Shown piece after piece: positions 27,302 through 35,344 of a stretch of DNA of 35,857 nt (positions within the stretch are counted from its first letter, which is position 1; every line of letters begins with the position of its first letter). The notes under the pieces are model-generated. The model was not told the origin of the DNA and searched no databases. It saw only the letters and a program-made list of their open reading frames with translations. Position numbers and translations under genes: made by a program. This stretch comes from DATMQA01 sp035566895 (lineage in GTDB: Bacteria > Verrucomicrobiota > Verrucomicrobiia > Limisphaerales > UBA8199), in NCBI GenBank assembly GCA_035566895.1, contig DATMQA010000055.1:1-35857 (forward strand). The letters run 5' to 3'.

Positions 27302-27475
27302 GCCATCACTTCACTCAAGCCGGTGCCGCCAAACCAATTCTACGCTGACCTTAATCGTCGGCTGACCAACTCCGGCTCGAGTGATATGTTCATCTTCATT
27401 CATGGTTACAACGTGACGTTCTCCTCCGCGTTGCTCTATACCTCGCAATGCCAGTCACACCTCCAGCGTCTTTAA
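27302..27475 (+). pseudogene. Fragment of a DUF900-type alpha/beta hydrolase
   Basis: An open stretch with no start codon reads 'VPPNQFYADLNRRLTNSGSS' followed by 'DMFIFIHGYNVTFSSAL', ending at a TAA at 27473. The 'FIHGYNVTF' segment is characteristic of the oxyanion-loop region of DUF900 (PF05990) hydrolases. The conserved sequence breaks off after it, and the catalytic Ser, Asp and His regions are missing. It overlaps the 3' end of the minus-strand gene at 27455 by about 20 bp. It is best read as a remnant left by deletion. Family recognition rests on about 30 residues. Confidence 0.55.
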
Positions 27476-28363
27476 ATAGGCAACGCTCTTTCGCGTGAGT
27501 TCCCAGGTTTGTTCAACGAAATAGTTCTTTACTCCGCCCACTTTGGCGGCGGTAAAGGTCTTCACCCAATCAATACTGCCCTGGCCCAGGGCGACCTGCG
27601 CGTGTTGGCCTCCGCGGCGGCCAGGGCCCGTACCGTCGGGCGCGGGAGACGGGGTGCCCATATCCACGTCCTGCAGGTGCATCGAGAAAAAGCGACCCGG
27701 GTACTTCGAGAAATAATCGGCCGCAACCAGGCCGGCGGTGATCGTGGACATCTGAAACTGAAACTTCACCAGCTTCGGATCGAGCAGTTCGAACAACCGG
27801 TCGTAGGTCCGCTTGCCTTCCACGGTCGAGAGTTCGAAGCCTTCGTTGTGCAAGCCCTGCTGGAGGCCCGCCTTCGCGGACAGGGCGGCGATTCCGTTGT
27901 ATTCGTCGGCCGCCTTTTTCACCTGGTCCAGGGTCGGGTTGTTGCCGCCGTTGCCTGCCCCCAGGGTGGCGGTGATTATCTGCGTGATACCGATTTCTTT
28001 CGCCCAATCGATGCTCTTCTGGTGGCTGTTCCGCAGCTCACCCAAGCTGAAGTGAGAGCTCTCAGCTTTCATCCCATTGTCGGCCAGGACTCGGTTGACT
28101 TCTTTCGGGTCCGCCAGCGATGAGAACTCCGCGCCGTAGCCGATCGGCGAACAGAGCTCGAGCCGGGTCACACCAATTCCGGCAAGCATCTTCACAAACG
28201 CAGGAAAGTCTTTGAGCATAGACCGCATCGGCCAAACCTGGCTGCCAATCGGCAGCCCCAGCGGATTGGCCGCCACCCGCGCCGCGCTGGCGACCAGGAA
28301 GCCGGCCGCGCCGGAACCGATGGCCGTCCGCTCGATGAATTCTCGTCTCGACATAGTACTCAT
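27455..28363 (-). CDS. Tat-exported sugar phosphate isomerase/epimerase-like protein
   Basis: A 302-residue AP2/xylose-isomerase-fold protein with an N-terminal twin-arginine signal ('MSTMSRREFIERTAIGSGAA'), so it is probably folded in the cytoplasm and exported to the periplasm. ATG 28363 is the chosen start (ATG 28354 is an alternative); the longer frame runs into the upstream gene and is not protein-like. Barrel landmarks include 'GVTRLELCSPIGYG', 'LHNEGFEL', 'FSMHLQDVDMG' and 'YFVEQTWE'. Many PVC bacteria pair such proteins with Tat-exported Gfo/Idh/MocA dehydrogenases, as here (gene at 28419, 55 nt upstream, same strand). Together they suggest periplasmic oxidation and isomerization of sugars. 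The gap between the two genes is filled by a heptamer repeat. Confidence 0.85.
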   Translation of the reverse strand: MSTMSRREFIERTAIGSGAAGFLVASAARVAANPLGLPIGSQVWPMRSMLKDFPAFVKMLAGIGVTRLELCSPIGYGAEFSSLADPKEVNRVLADNGMKAESSHFSLGELRNSHQKSIDWAKEIGITQIITATLGAGNGGNNPTLDQVKKAADEYNGIAALSAKAGLQQGLHNEGFELSTVEGKRTYDRLFELLDPKLVKFQFQMSTITAGLVAADYFSKYPGRFFSMHLQDVDMGTPSPAPDGTGPGRRGGQHAQVALGQGSIDWVKTFTAAKVGGVKNYFVEQTWELTRKSVAYLKTLEV

Positions 28364-28390
28364 ATGTTTATGGGTTAGTTCGGTTTGTTT

Positions 28391-28418
28391 CGGATTTCGA
28401 GCTTCGGATTTCGGATTT
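28391..28418. repeat. Heptamer tandem repeat: four cggattt-type units
   Basis: Four consecutive 7-bp units (cggattt, cgagctt, cggattt, cggattt) occupy half of the 55-bp gap between the two Tat-exported genes. The last 18 bp equal those at 22387-22404. No promoter or terminator is visible in the gap, so the genes are probably one transcript. Confidence 0.85.
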
Positions 28419-30014
28419 TTATATTTCCCACCCCGGGCGATATTCGCGTGTGAGGAACTTGTTCGCCTCGGGGACATTGGTGATCTTTGCGTTGGCGGAA
28501 TCCCAGAGCAGTCTCCGACCGCCGAGCCGCAACGAGATGGACGCCAGGTTAAATGCATCGCTGATGGGACCGGCCAGGGTAAAATCGCCGTAGCTGGCCG
28601 GGCCGCCTTTAAAAGCCGTGACCCAGGCGGCGTCGCGGCCTGAGGGGTCGCCGTCCCGCCTGCCACGCGCGCCCGGCGTTCGTGCCGCGGGTTCGACCTG
28701 GTGGTTTTCCGCGCGATAAGCGCGCATTTTCGCTTCCGGAATCAACTGGGGATTTTCGCAGCGGAACCCGCCCAGGATCTTTCCCTTATCGCCCACGAAC
28801 AACATCCCTTCTTCAGCCAGTTCCTTGTTCTCCGCCATGAGTTCGTCGGGCACCGGCGGTTTTATGCCGCCGTCATACCAGAAGATGTCCAGCCCGGGCC
28901 GCTGGCCCTTCGGCGCGAATCGCATGCGAACCGTGCAAGCAACCGGGAACGAGTAGTCGTTGTGGATCCGCCGGCAGATCTGGTCTGACACGGTGGCGAC
29001 GTGGCTGGGCGTCGATTCGACGCTGACGGGCGAGTCCAACTCGAGGAGCTGAAAAATCGGCCAGAGGCTGTAATGTCCCATGTCGGCGATGGACCCGCCG
29101 CCGAACTCGTACCAGCCGCGGAAATTCGTGTGGGTGTAGTTCGGGTGATAGGGTCGCTCCAGCGATGGCCCTAGCCACAGGTTCCAATCAAAACCGGCGG
29201 GCACGGGCGGGGTATCGGTCGGGACGGTCGCGAACTGAGGCCAGACCGGACGATACGACCAGTTATGGATCTCGCGCAGCGTCCCAATTGCGCCGTGCTT
29301 GACCATCTCGATGGCCTCCTTCTGGTTGGCGCCCTCACTGGCCGGCATGAAATGCGTCGCGATCTTCCTGGTCCGGGCATTATCGACGACGGCCCTCGCC
29401 TCTAGCAGACGGTTCGCCAGCGGTTTGTGCACGATCACGTTCATGCCCTTTTTCAGGGCCGCTATGGAGATCGTCGCGTGGGTGTGATCCGGCGTCATCA
29501 CTTTGACCGCGGTCACGTCTTTCTCTTTTTCCAGCAATTCGCGGAAGTCTTCGTAAGTGGCGCAGCCTTTGAATTGCTCCTTGCTGCGCTGTTTGGCGTA
29601 GTAGGTCTCGACCACTTCCTTGCCGACATCACGGCCGCCGGGCACGTGGTCGATGCCTTCTCTCCAGGTCGGATTGTTGAGGAGTTGCCGCATGGTATTG
29701 CGCAGGTCGTTTTTGCTCCACTCGAGGTAATTGACTCCATCCTTTTCGACATCGCATACGGCGACAATCTGGACCTCTGGCCGGGCGAGGATGCCGCCGA
29801 TTTCCCGGATCGCCTGGGTCCCGAAGCCGATGCAGGCCAGCGTAATCTTTTCGCTCGGCGCGACGAATCCCGGTCCGCCCAGCACGTGGCGCGGCACGAG
29901 TGCGAAGGCGCCGGCCGCCGCGCCGCTGGTTACCATGAACTGGCGCCGCGAGAGGCGGCGAGCTCGGTTGTGGTCTGGGTTCGTGTTTGAGGGCTGCGCA
30001 CCTATGCGTTTCAT
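28419..30014 (-). CDS. Tat-exported Gfo/Idh/MocA family oxidoreductase
   Basis: A 531-residue NAD(P)-binding oxidoreductase with a twin-arginine signal ('RRLSRRQFMVTSGAAAGAFA', R23-R24). ATG 30014 is favoured over 30053 by a GGAG site 4 nt upstream. The Rossmann segment 'ITLACIGFGTQAIREIGG' carries G-F-G-T-Q-A in place of the usual GxGxxG. The catalytic-site motif reads 'VIVHKPLANRLLEAR' with His before Lys-Pro, the form usual in exported PVC members. The C-terminal domain is long ('GGGSIADMGHYSLWPIFQLL'; 'GILGGFRCENPQLIPEAK'-like end). Exported members need a tightly bound cofactor, as in glucose-fructose oxidoreductase. It heads a two-gene unit with the isomerase-like gene at 27455 and is divergent from the gene at 30118. 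Substrate unknown. Confidence 0.9.
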   Translation of the reverse strand: MKRIGAQPSNTNPDHNRARRLSRRQFMVTSGAAAGAFALVPRHVLGGPGFVAPSEKITLACIGFGTQAIREIGGILARPEVQIVAVCDVEKDGVNYLEWSKNDLRNTMRQLLNNPTWREGIDHVPGGRDVGKEVVETYYAKQRSKEQFKGCATYEDFRELLEKEKDVTAVKVMTPDHTHATISIAALKKGMNVIVHKPLANRLLEARAVVDNARTRKIATHFMPASEGANQKEAIEMVKHGAIGTLREIHNWSYRPVWPQFATVPTDTPPVPAGFDWNLWLGPSLERPYHPNYTHTNFRGWYEFGGGSIADMGHYSLWPIFQLLELDSPVSVESTPSHVATVSDQICRRIHNDYSFPVACTVRMRFAPKGQRPGLDIFWYDGGIKPPVPDELMAENKELAEEGMLFVGDKGKILGGFRCENPQLIPEAKMRAYRAENHQVEPAARTPGARGRRDGDPSGRDAAWVTAFKGGPASYGDFTLAGPISDAFNLASISLRLGGRRLLWDSANAKITNVPEANKFLTREYRPGWEI

Positions 30015-30117
30015 AAGCTCCGTCAGTGACTCACATTCAAGGCGAATAGACAACCAGAAACGCAGTTTACAAGCGCTCCGTTTCAGGCCATGTTGCGCGC
30101 AATCACCACTGCGCTAA

Positions 30118-31506
30118 ATGTTTGAAAAGTGTTTCTACGTTGAAGGGCTGGCCCACGCCTCGTACCTGATCGGAGCAGACGGGGAAGCCGCGGTGATTGA
30201 TCCCAAACGGGACGTCGAGAACTATCTCCAAGCCGCCGAGGAGGGGAAGCTCAGAATTGTTGCCGTGCTGGAAACTCATCCGCACGCGGACTTCGTTTCG
30301 GGCCATGTCGAGTTGGCGCGGCGGACGGGCGCCAGGATCTACGTCTCCCATCTGGCCCCGGCTCGCTACGAGCGCGTGGCCGCGCGCGACGGCGACACGA
30401 TTGCAATTGGGCCGCTGGAAATCTTGGTGCTGGAAACCCCGGGCCACTCCCCCGATAGTCTTAGCTTTGTGGTCCGCCAGCAGGGCAAGGCCGTGCGTGT
30501 TTATACCGGCGACACTCTGTTCGCCGGTGATGTGGGCCGACCGGATTTGCGCGGTGCAGAAGAGAAGCCGACCCGTCTGGCAGGCGCGCTGTATGATTCG
30601 CTTTTTGGAAAACTGCTCCAGTTGCCCGAGGACGTGAAAGTGTTCCCCGCCCACGGTGCCGGTTCGCTGTGCGGACGCAAGATTTCGTCGGCGCCCTTTA
30701 CCACCATCGGGCAGGAGCGCCTGTCCAATTGGGCGCTGCAGCTCAACGACCGCGATCAGTTCGTCCGGACCATGGTCGAGAACCTGCCGGACCGGCCCCA
30801 GTACTTTTCTTACGACGTCGCCACCAACCTGGCCGGCGCGCCGCTCTTAAGCTCGCTGCCGGGGCTGCGCCCGCTTACGGAAGCCGAGGTGAAAACCGCG
30901 GCCGCCGGCGGCGCGTCAGTAATTGATACTCGCAGTGCGCCGTTTTTCGGCACGGGCCATTTCCCCGGCAGCTTAAGCATCGGCCTGAGCAGCAGTTTGT
31001 TCGCAACCTGGACCGGCTTTTTTGTTCCGGCGGGCAAACCGATCGTACTGGTAGCCGGCTCGGCGGACAGCGCCAGGAAGGCGCGGCTGGAGTTGGCCCG
31101 CATCGGTTATGACCACGTTTTGGGTTACTTGGAAGCTGACGAGTTGACCCACGTGCAACAGCTTTCCCAGCTCGGGGTCGAGGAATTGCACGCCGCGTTG
31201 CGACGCGGCGAGGCCCCGCACTTGCTCGACGTGCGCACCGCCGGCGAATGGGAAACCGAACACATCGAAGGGGCCAGCCACATTCCCTTGCCTGGCCTGC
31301 CGCGCCGCGCCGGCGAACTGAACAAGGACGCGCCACTGGCAGTAATCTGCGGCAGCGGTTATCGCAGTTCGCTCGCGGCCAGTCTCTTGCAGGCTCGTGG
31401 CTTCACCCGCGTCCAAAACGTTATGGGCGGAATGGGGGCTTACCTCGAATCCCGCCTCCCGGACTGGCAGCCCTCCGACCTCGTTTTTATCGGCGAGAAC
31501 ATCTGA
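30118..31506 (+). CDS. Metallo-beta-lactamase fold protein with two rhodanese domains (persulfide dioxygenase-like)
   Basis: A 462-residue protein of the ETHE1/BlhB-like group, which handles persulfide or thiosulfate sulfur. The N-terminal lactamase-fold domain has H54-P-H56-A-D58-F59 and H63 ('THPHADFVSGH'), later 'ETPGHSPDSLSF', 'YTGDTLFAGDVGRPDL' and 'VFPAHGAGSLCG'. These metal ligands fit a mononuclear iron dioxygenase, with Phe replacing the last His of HxHxDH. The first rhodanese domain (about 260-360) has no Cys at its active loop ('VLVAGSADSA'). The second (about 370-455) has C411 in 'AVICGSGYRSS'. The protein lacks a signal peptide and is cytoplasmic. It diverges from the Tat oxidoreductase gene. 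A role in sulfide detoxification is known for relatives and inferred here. Confidence 0.87.
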   Translation: MFEKCFYVEGLAHASYLIGADGEAAVIDPKRDVENYLQAAEEGKLRIVAVLETHPHADFVSGHVELARRTGARIYVSHLAPARYERVAARDGDTIAIGPLEILVLETPGHSPDSLSFVVRQQGKAVRVYTGDTLFAGDVGRPDLRGAEEKPTRLAGALYDSLFGKLLQLPEDVKVFPAHGAGSLCGRKISSAPFTTIGQERLSNWALQLNDRDQFVRTMVENLPDRPQYFSYDVATNLAGAPLLSSLPGLRPLTEAEVKTAAAGGASVIDTRSAPFFGTGHFPGSLSIGLSSSLFATWTGFFVPAGKPIVLVAGSADSARKARLELARIGYDHVLGYLEADELTHVQQLSQLGVEELHAALRRGEAPHLLDVRTAGEWETEHIEGASHIPLPGLPRRAGELNKDAPLAVICGSGYRSSLAASLLQARGFTRVQNVMGGMGAYLESRLPDWQPSDLVFIGENI

Positions 31507-31613
31507 TTCTGAGCTCCATCTCTGCCCCGTCTGCTTCTTTTTCGGCAACGAACGGTTGGTATAAAAGCCTTTGGCCTTTAATTCCCATCCGAATCCCCTA
31601 CATTGCCCCGACG

Positions 31614-32702
31614 ATGGCATTCAAAGATTTCCCTGGTCACCAGCAGGGCGTTCAGCTTCTCCAGCGCTCGCTGGAGCGCGGGCGCCTTGGCCATGCTTAC
31701 CTGTTCAGCGCTCACCAACTCGAACCTCTCGAAGCCTTGGCCCTCACCCTGGCCAAAACCCTCAATTGCCAAAACCCAATTAAAAAAGGCGGCGTAGCCA
31801 TCGACTGCTGCGACCAATGCCTCTCCTGCCGAAAAATCGAGCATGGCAACCATGCGGACGTCCACTGGGTCCGCCCGGAGTCCAAGACCCGCATCATCCG
31901 TATCGAGCAGATTCGTGACCTCATCCAGGAAATGAACCTGAAGCCGACGGAGGCGCAATACAAAGTGGCGGTAATTGTCGCCGCCGACCGCCTCAAGACT
32001 GAGGCCGCCAATGCCTTTCTCAAAACCCTCGAGGAGCCGCCCGCCCGGTCCGTTTTGATCCTGCTTAGCACTGAACCGCAGCGCATTCTCGAGACGCTTC
32101 TCTCACGCTGCCTGCGCCTCAACTTCGGCGGCGAAGGCCAGCCTGCGCTTGCCCCCGCTCAGATGGAATGGCTCAAAAGCTTCAGCGAAATCGCAGCCGC
32201 CGAGCAGAAAAGCTTGCTCGGCCGCTACCGCCTGGCCGATGTATTGCTGCGCAAGCTCAATGAAATCAAGAGTGGTATCGATGAGACGCTCACCGCCCGT
32301 TCGCCGCTGGAGCAATACAAGGACGCCGAGAAGCAATTCACCGAGCGGTGGGAGGATGAACTGGCGGCTGCCATCGAGGCTGAGTACCGACGTCAGCGCG
32401 CCGATTTGCTGGTGGTGCTCCAATGGTGGCTGCGCGATGTTTGGGTGCAGACGCTCCAAGGCTCAAACGCCAAACACCAAACACCAAACACCAGCCTGCC
32501 CGCTCGTGATTCTCAACCTCCAGCCGCCAGCCCACTCCTGAGTTTCCCCCAACTCGCAGGCACCGGCAGCGTGGCGGGCAGGATTTCCCCCTCGGACGCG
32601 TTGGAAAACCTTCAAGTCATGGAACAACTCCAGCGCTGGCTTGGCACTAATGTTCAGGAAGCCCTGGCCCTGGAAGTGGGCTTGCTCAAGCTCCGCTTGT
32701 GA
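31614..32702 (+). CDS. holB: DNA polymerase III delta' subunit
   Basis: A 362-residue clamp-loader subunit. Family features are 'GHAYLFS' near the N-terminus, a Cys cluster for zinc ('CCDQCLSCRKIEHG'), the sensor region 'ANAFLKTLEEPPARSVLILL' and the SRC motif in 'LLSRCLRLNF'. The Walker A loop normally after 'YLFSG' is replaced by 'AHQLEPLEALALT', so it should not bind ATP, as in E. coli delta'. ATG 31614 starts 'MAFKDFPGHQQG'; the frame extends to 31248 only over unrelated sequence. Near the C-terminus there is a low-complexity insert ('QGSNAKHQTPNTSLPARD' and on) produced by a heptamer DNA repeat (32464-32491). The stop overlaps the next gene by 4 nt (GTGA). Confidence 0.9.
   Translation: MAFKDFPGHQQGVQLLQRSLERGRLGHAYLFSAHQLEPLEALALTLAKTLNCQNPIKKGGVAIDCCDQCLSCRKIEHGNHADVHWVRPESKTRIIRIEQIRDLIQEMNLKPTEAQYKVAVIVAADRLKTEAANAFLKTLEEPPARSVLILLSTEPQRILETLLSRCLRLNFGGEGQPALAPAQMEWLKSFSEIAAAEQKSLLGRYRLADVLLRKLNEIKSGIDETLTARSPLEQYKDAEKQFTERWEDELAAAIEAEYRRQRADLLVVLQWWLRDVWVQTLQGSNAKHQTPNTSLPARDSQPPAASPLLSFPQLAGTGSVAGRISPSDALENLQVMEQLQRWLGTNVQEALALEVGLLKLRL
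32464..32491. repeat. Heptamer tandem repeat inside holB: four caaacac-type units
   Basis: Four contiguous 7-bp units (caaacgc, caaacac, caaacac, caaacac) lie in coding sequence near the 3' end of holB. They encode 'SNAKHQTPNT'. Loss or gain of one unit would shift the frame before the last ~70 codons. Confidence 0.9.
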
Positions 32703-34027
32703 GCCTGGTGAAGCAGCCTGCGAAAGTCATTCCGCCTTCTGGCCGGGACCTGCTCCCGCGACTTTTCGCCGGCGTCTTTGGCATTTTCCTCGGACTCAGC
32801 TTGCTGAAGTTCGGCAACCCGCCCATCTTTGAAAGTTGGGTCACTAGCCCCTCGAATGGCTATGAATTCATGCTGAATTCCTGGCCGATTACCTGGGGCT
32901 ACGGATTGCTCGCCCTCGTTGCTGTGCTCGGTCTGGCGGCGGCCCGTTGGAAAGTCACTGCCCCTGGCTGGCTGGTCGTTCTGCCTCTGGCCTGGCTTCT
33001 CTGGCAGGCCCTCGCCGCCACGCAAACTCTTAGCTGGGCGCTTACCCGACCTACGCTGGCACATTTCGCGGCTTGCGCGGCTTGTTTTTATCTCGGGCTC
33101 TTCTCTCTGGGACAGGGCAGGGGACTGAACCCCCTCTGGCTCGGGCTAATCGGCGCGTTTGTGCTTGTCCTGGCCATTGGCTTTCAGCAGCGCTTTGGCG
33201 GATTGGACGAGACCCGCCGTTATTTCATGCTTTACCTGTATCCGCAGATGAAGGAAGTCCCGCCGGAGCTTCTCAAAAGGCTTTCCAGCAGCCGCATTTT
33301 CTCTACGCTCTTTTATCCCAATGCTCTTGCCGGAGCCGTCCTCTTGTTGCTCGCTCCGGTCCTGGGTGCTATCGGTCGCGCCCACCGGCTCTTTACCGCC
33401 TCCGCCCGGTACTTTCTCATGACCCTCATCGGGCTCGCCTCATTCGCCTGCCTATACTGGTCCGGTTCCAAAGGCGGCTGGCTGTTGATGCTTACCCTCG
33501 GTTTGATTGCCTTGTTGCGGTTGCCTTTGGGAAAGCGCTTCAAAACACTCCTTCTCACGGGTGTCCTGCTGGCCGGGCTTACAGGTTTTTTCTGGAGATA
33601 CTCGGGCTTCTTCCATCGGGGCGCGACCAGCGTCAGTGCTCGGTTCGACTACTGGAGCGCCGCCGTTCAAACCGCTCAAGCCAGGCCCATCTTCGGCACC
33701 GGCCCAGGCACGTTCTTCCTGGCCTACCAGAAAGTCCGACGTTCGGAGTCGGAGCCTTCCAGATTGGTTCACAATGACTATCTGGAGCAGGCTTCCGACT
33801 CGGGTCTCCCCGGTTTTGCGCTTTACACCCTCTTCATCGCCGCAGCCCTCTTCCGGGGTTACAGAAACGCGCGGGCCGATTGGCAACGCTTTTGGGTCTG
33901 GCTGGGGACGCTGGGCTGGGCGCTGCAAAGTTTGCTGGAGTTTGGACTCTATATCCCGGCGCTGGCCTGGCCGGCATTTGCATTACTCGGCTGGCTGGTG
34001 GGCCAGCGGCGGACGGAATTGGAATGA
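32699..34027 (+). CDS. O-antigen ligase family membrane protein (Wzy/WaaL-like)
   Basis: A 442-residue polytopic membrane protein with about eleven hydrophobic segments. The O-antigen ligase family signature sits in the large loop: 'SARFDYWSAAVQTAQARPIF', then 'GTGPGTFFLAYQKVR' and the His-containing 'LVHNDYLEQASDSGLPGFAL'. Members join polysaccharide to lipid A core, polymerize O-antigen units or glycosylate pilins. The specific role is not decidable. Translation starts at GTG 32699, overlapping the holB stop (GTGA) and suggesting coupled translation. No glycosyltransferase or lipopolysaccharide gene is near, so it may be a stand-alone ligase. The pilin-glycosylating option is interesting given the GspE/PilB-like ATPase at 22481, but the distance makes that speculative. 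Confidence 0.88.
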   Translation: MSLVKQPAKVIPPSGRDLLPRLFAGVFGIFLGLSLLKFGNPPIFESWVTSPSNGYEFMLNSWPITWGYGLLALVAVLGLAAARWKVTAPGWLVVLPLAWLLWQALAATQTLSWALTRPTLAHFAACAACFYLGLFSLGQGRGLNPLWLGLIGAFVLVLAIGFQQRFGGLDETRRYFMLYLYPQMKEVPPELLKRLSSSRIFSTLFYPNALAGAVLLLLAPVLGAIGRAHRLFTASARYFLMTLIGLASFACLYWSGSKGGWLLMLTLGLIALLRLPLGKRFKTLLLTGVLLAGLTGFFWRYSGFFHRGATSVSARFDYWSAAVQTAQARPIFGTGPGTFFLAYQKVRRSESEPSRLVHNDYLEQASDSGLPGFALYTLFIAAALFRGYRNARADWQRFWVWLGTLGWALQSLLEFGLYIPALAWPAFALLGWLVGQRRTELE

Positions 34028-34163
34028 TGGAGTGCCGGGACGCGATTTAACACTATTTCACGGCACTCGGTTACTTCAGCACTCTAGCACTGCCATTTCC
34101 GTCCGAGAGCCGTCCGAAATCCCATCGACAAATCCCCTCAGGCTCGCTACTCTGCCGCCCGGC

Positions 34164-34610
34164 ATGAGAATCCTGTTCCTCAACGGTCCCAATCTCAACC
34201 TGCTTGGCCAACGCGAGCCGGAGGTCTATGGGCATAGCACGCTGGCTGATATCGAGCGCAAGGTGCGCCAGCGAGCCAGGAAGCTCGGCGTGGATACCGA
34301 GTTTCGCCAATCCAACCTCGAGGGGGAGTTGGTCACTTGGATCCAGCAGGCCAGGGGCCGCTTCGAGGTCATCGTCCTTAACGCTGCCGCCTACACTCAT
34401 ACCAGTGTGGCATTGCGCGATGCGATCACCGCAGCCGCAGTTCCGACGATAGAGGTCCACCTTTCCAACATTCATGCTCGGGAAAAATTCCGGCACAGGT
34501 CACTAATTGCGCCAGTTTGTTTGGGGCAGATAGCCGGGTTCGGAATTGATTCCTACATTCTGGCGTTGGAGGCGTCAGTTAACGTTACCGTGAATAGAAA
34601 AACGGTCTGA
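34164..34610 (+). CDS. aroQ: 3-dehydroquinate dehydratase, type II
   Basis: A 148-residue cytoplasmic enzyme of the shikimate pathway that dehydrates 3-dehydroquinate to 3-dehydroshikimate. The type II landmarks are all there: 'FLNGPNLNLLGQREPEVYG' with the catalytic R17/Y22 lid residues, 'VLNAAAYTHTSVALRDA' with the conserved Asn, and the catalytic-site H99 in 'EVHLSNIHAREKFRHRS'. ATG 34164 gives the standard N-terminus of this dodecameric family; the open frame reaches back to 33507, but only over the preceding gene. The gene precedes accB by 197 nt. The order aroQ-accB-accC is conserved in many bacteria, but a separate accB promoter seems present. Confidence 0.95.
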   Translation: MRILFLNGPNLNLLGQREPEVYGHSTLADIERKVRQRARKLGVDTEFRQSNLEGELVTWIQQARGRFEVIVLNAAAYTHTSVALRDAITAAAVPTIEVHLSNIHAREKFRHRSLIAPVCLGQIAGFGIDSYILALEASVNVTVNRKTV

Positions 34611-34670
34611 AAGCGTCATTTCAGGCATAAAACCTGCCATCTAACAGACTGTGCCAGAGTTTTTTAATGC

Positions 34671-34698
34671 TTGACGCTCGCCTGACCGATGGTATGTT
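34671..34698 (+). promoter_or_regulatory. Candidate sigma-70 promoter for accBC
   Basis: TTGACG (34671-34676) and TATGTT (34693-34698) are spaced by 16 nt. They lie 110 nt upstream of the accB start, implying a leader of about 100 nt. The -35 box is one base from consensus and the -10 box is imperfect. The long leader could hold regulation, but I saw no recognised riboswitch. Confidence 0.5.
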
Positions 34699-34807
34699 CG
34701 CTCGAAATTGAACTAGCGCGTCGAGATGCGGTTCCTGCTTTTTGGGCTTATTTCGACTGGAATATTGATAAAACCTTAGACGGAACTAACCTGTAACGAT
34801 ACAAACT

Positions 34808-35269
34808 GTGGACCTTAAAGACATCAAAGCAATCATCGACCTGATGAGGAAGAATGCGGTCTCAGAGTTTGAACTGGAAAAGCAAGATTTCAAAATCAGG
34901 CTTAAGCGAGGCACCAACGGGGGCAGCAGCACCGTCTCCTATGAAGAATCGCCTGTCGTCACCTATGTTCAGCCGGCGCCTGTTCCCCAGCCGCTCGCCC
35001 CAGCCCAAATCCAGCCGCCTGTTAGCAATGAAGTTGAGATCAAGTCTCCCATGATCGGCACGTTTTACCGAGCTCCCTCACCCGAATCGGCCTCCTATGT
35101 CGAGGTCGGCACTGAGGTCAACCCGGAGACTGTAGTCTGCATTATCGAGGCGATGAAGGTGATGAACGAGATCAAGGCCGAGGCCAAGGGCACCATCACG
35201 CAGGTAATGGTCGAGAACGCGAAGCCGGTCGAATTCGGCCAACCCCTGTTCAAGATCCGGCCATCTTAG
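34808..35269 (+). CDS. accB: Acetyl-CoA carboxylase biotin carboxyl carrier protein
   Basis: A 153-residue carrier that holds biotin while it is carboxylated by AccC and passes the carboxyl group to acetyl-CoA, the first step of fatty-acid synthesis. The N-terminal 'DLKDIKAIIDLMRKNAVSEF' is typical, followed by a Pro/Ala/Gln-rich flexible linker (about 50-75). The C-terminal biotinyl domain starts at 'IKSPMIGTFYRAPSPES', with K117 in 'CIIEAMKVMNEIKAE' as the biotinylated residue. Translation starts at GTG 34808. It lies 75 nt before accC on the same strand, the usual arrangement, and behind a candidate promoter at 34671. Confidence 0.96.
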   Translation: MDLKDIKAIIDLMRKNAVSEFELEKQDFKIRLKRGTNGGSSTVSYEESPVVTYVQPAPVPQPLAPAQIQPPVSNEVEIKSPMIGTFYRAPSPESASYVEVGTEVNPETVVCIIEAMKVMNEIKAEAKGTITQVMVENAKPVEFGQPLFKIRPS

Positions 35270-35344
35270 ACAACGGCAGGCGCTCCGGAGTTCGAATCCT
35301 GGATTTCACCTTCGCCGACCTGCACATCACCTCTTAAAAAGCGC

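Noticed and set aside
26038..27318. 426-residue open frame on the minus strand
   Set aside because: It is antisense to the MetE-like gene; codon-phase shadow with no domain.
31560..31565. TATAAA as a -10 box for holB
   Set aside because: No acceptable -35 box lies 16-18 bp upstream, only a T-run.
35281..35305. tRNA T-arm-like stretch around ttcgaat (35291-35297)
   Set aside because: The flanking bases pair poorly (two mismatches in five), and no D-arm, anticodon arm or acceptor stem could be found in the 75 bp between accB and accC.
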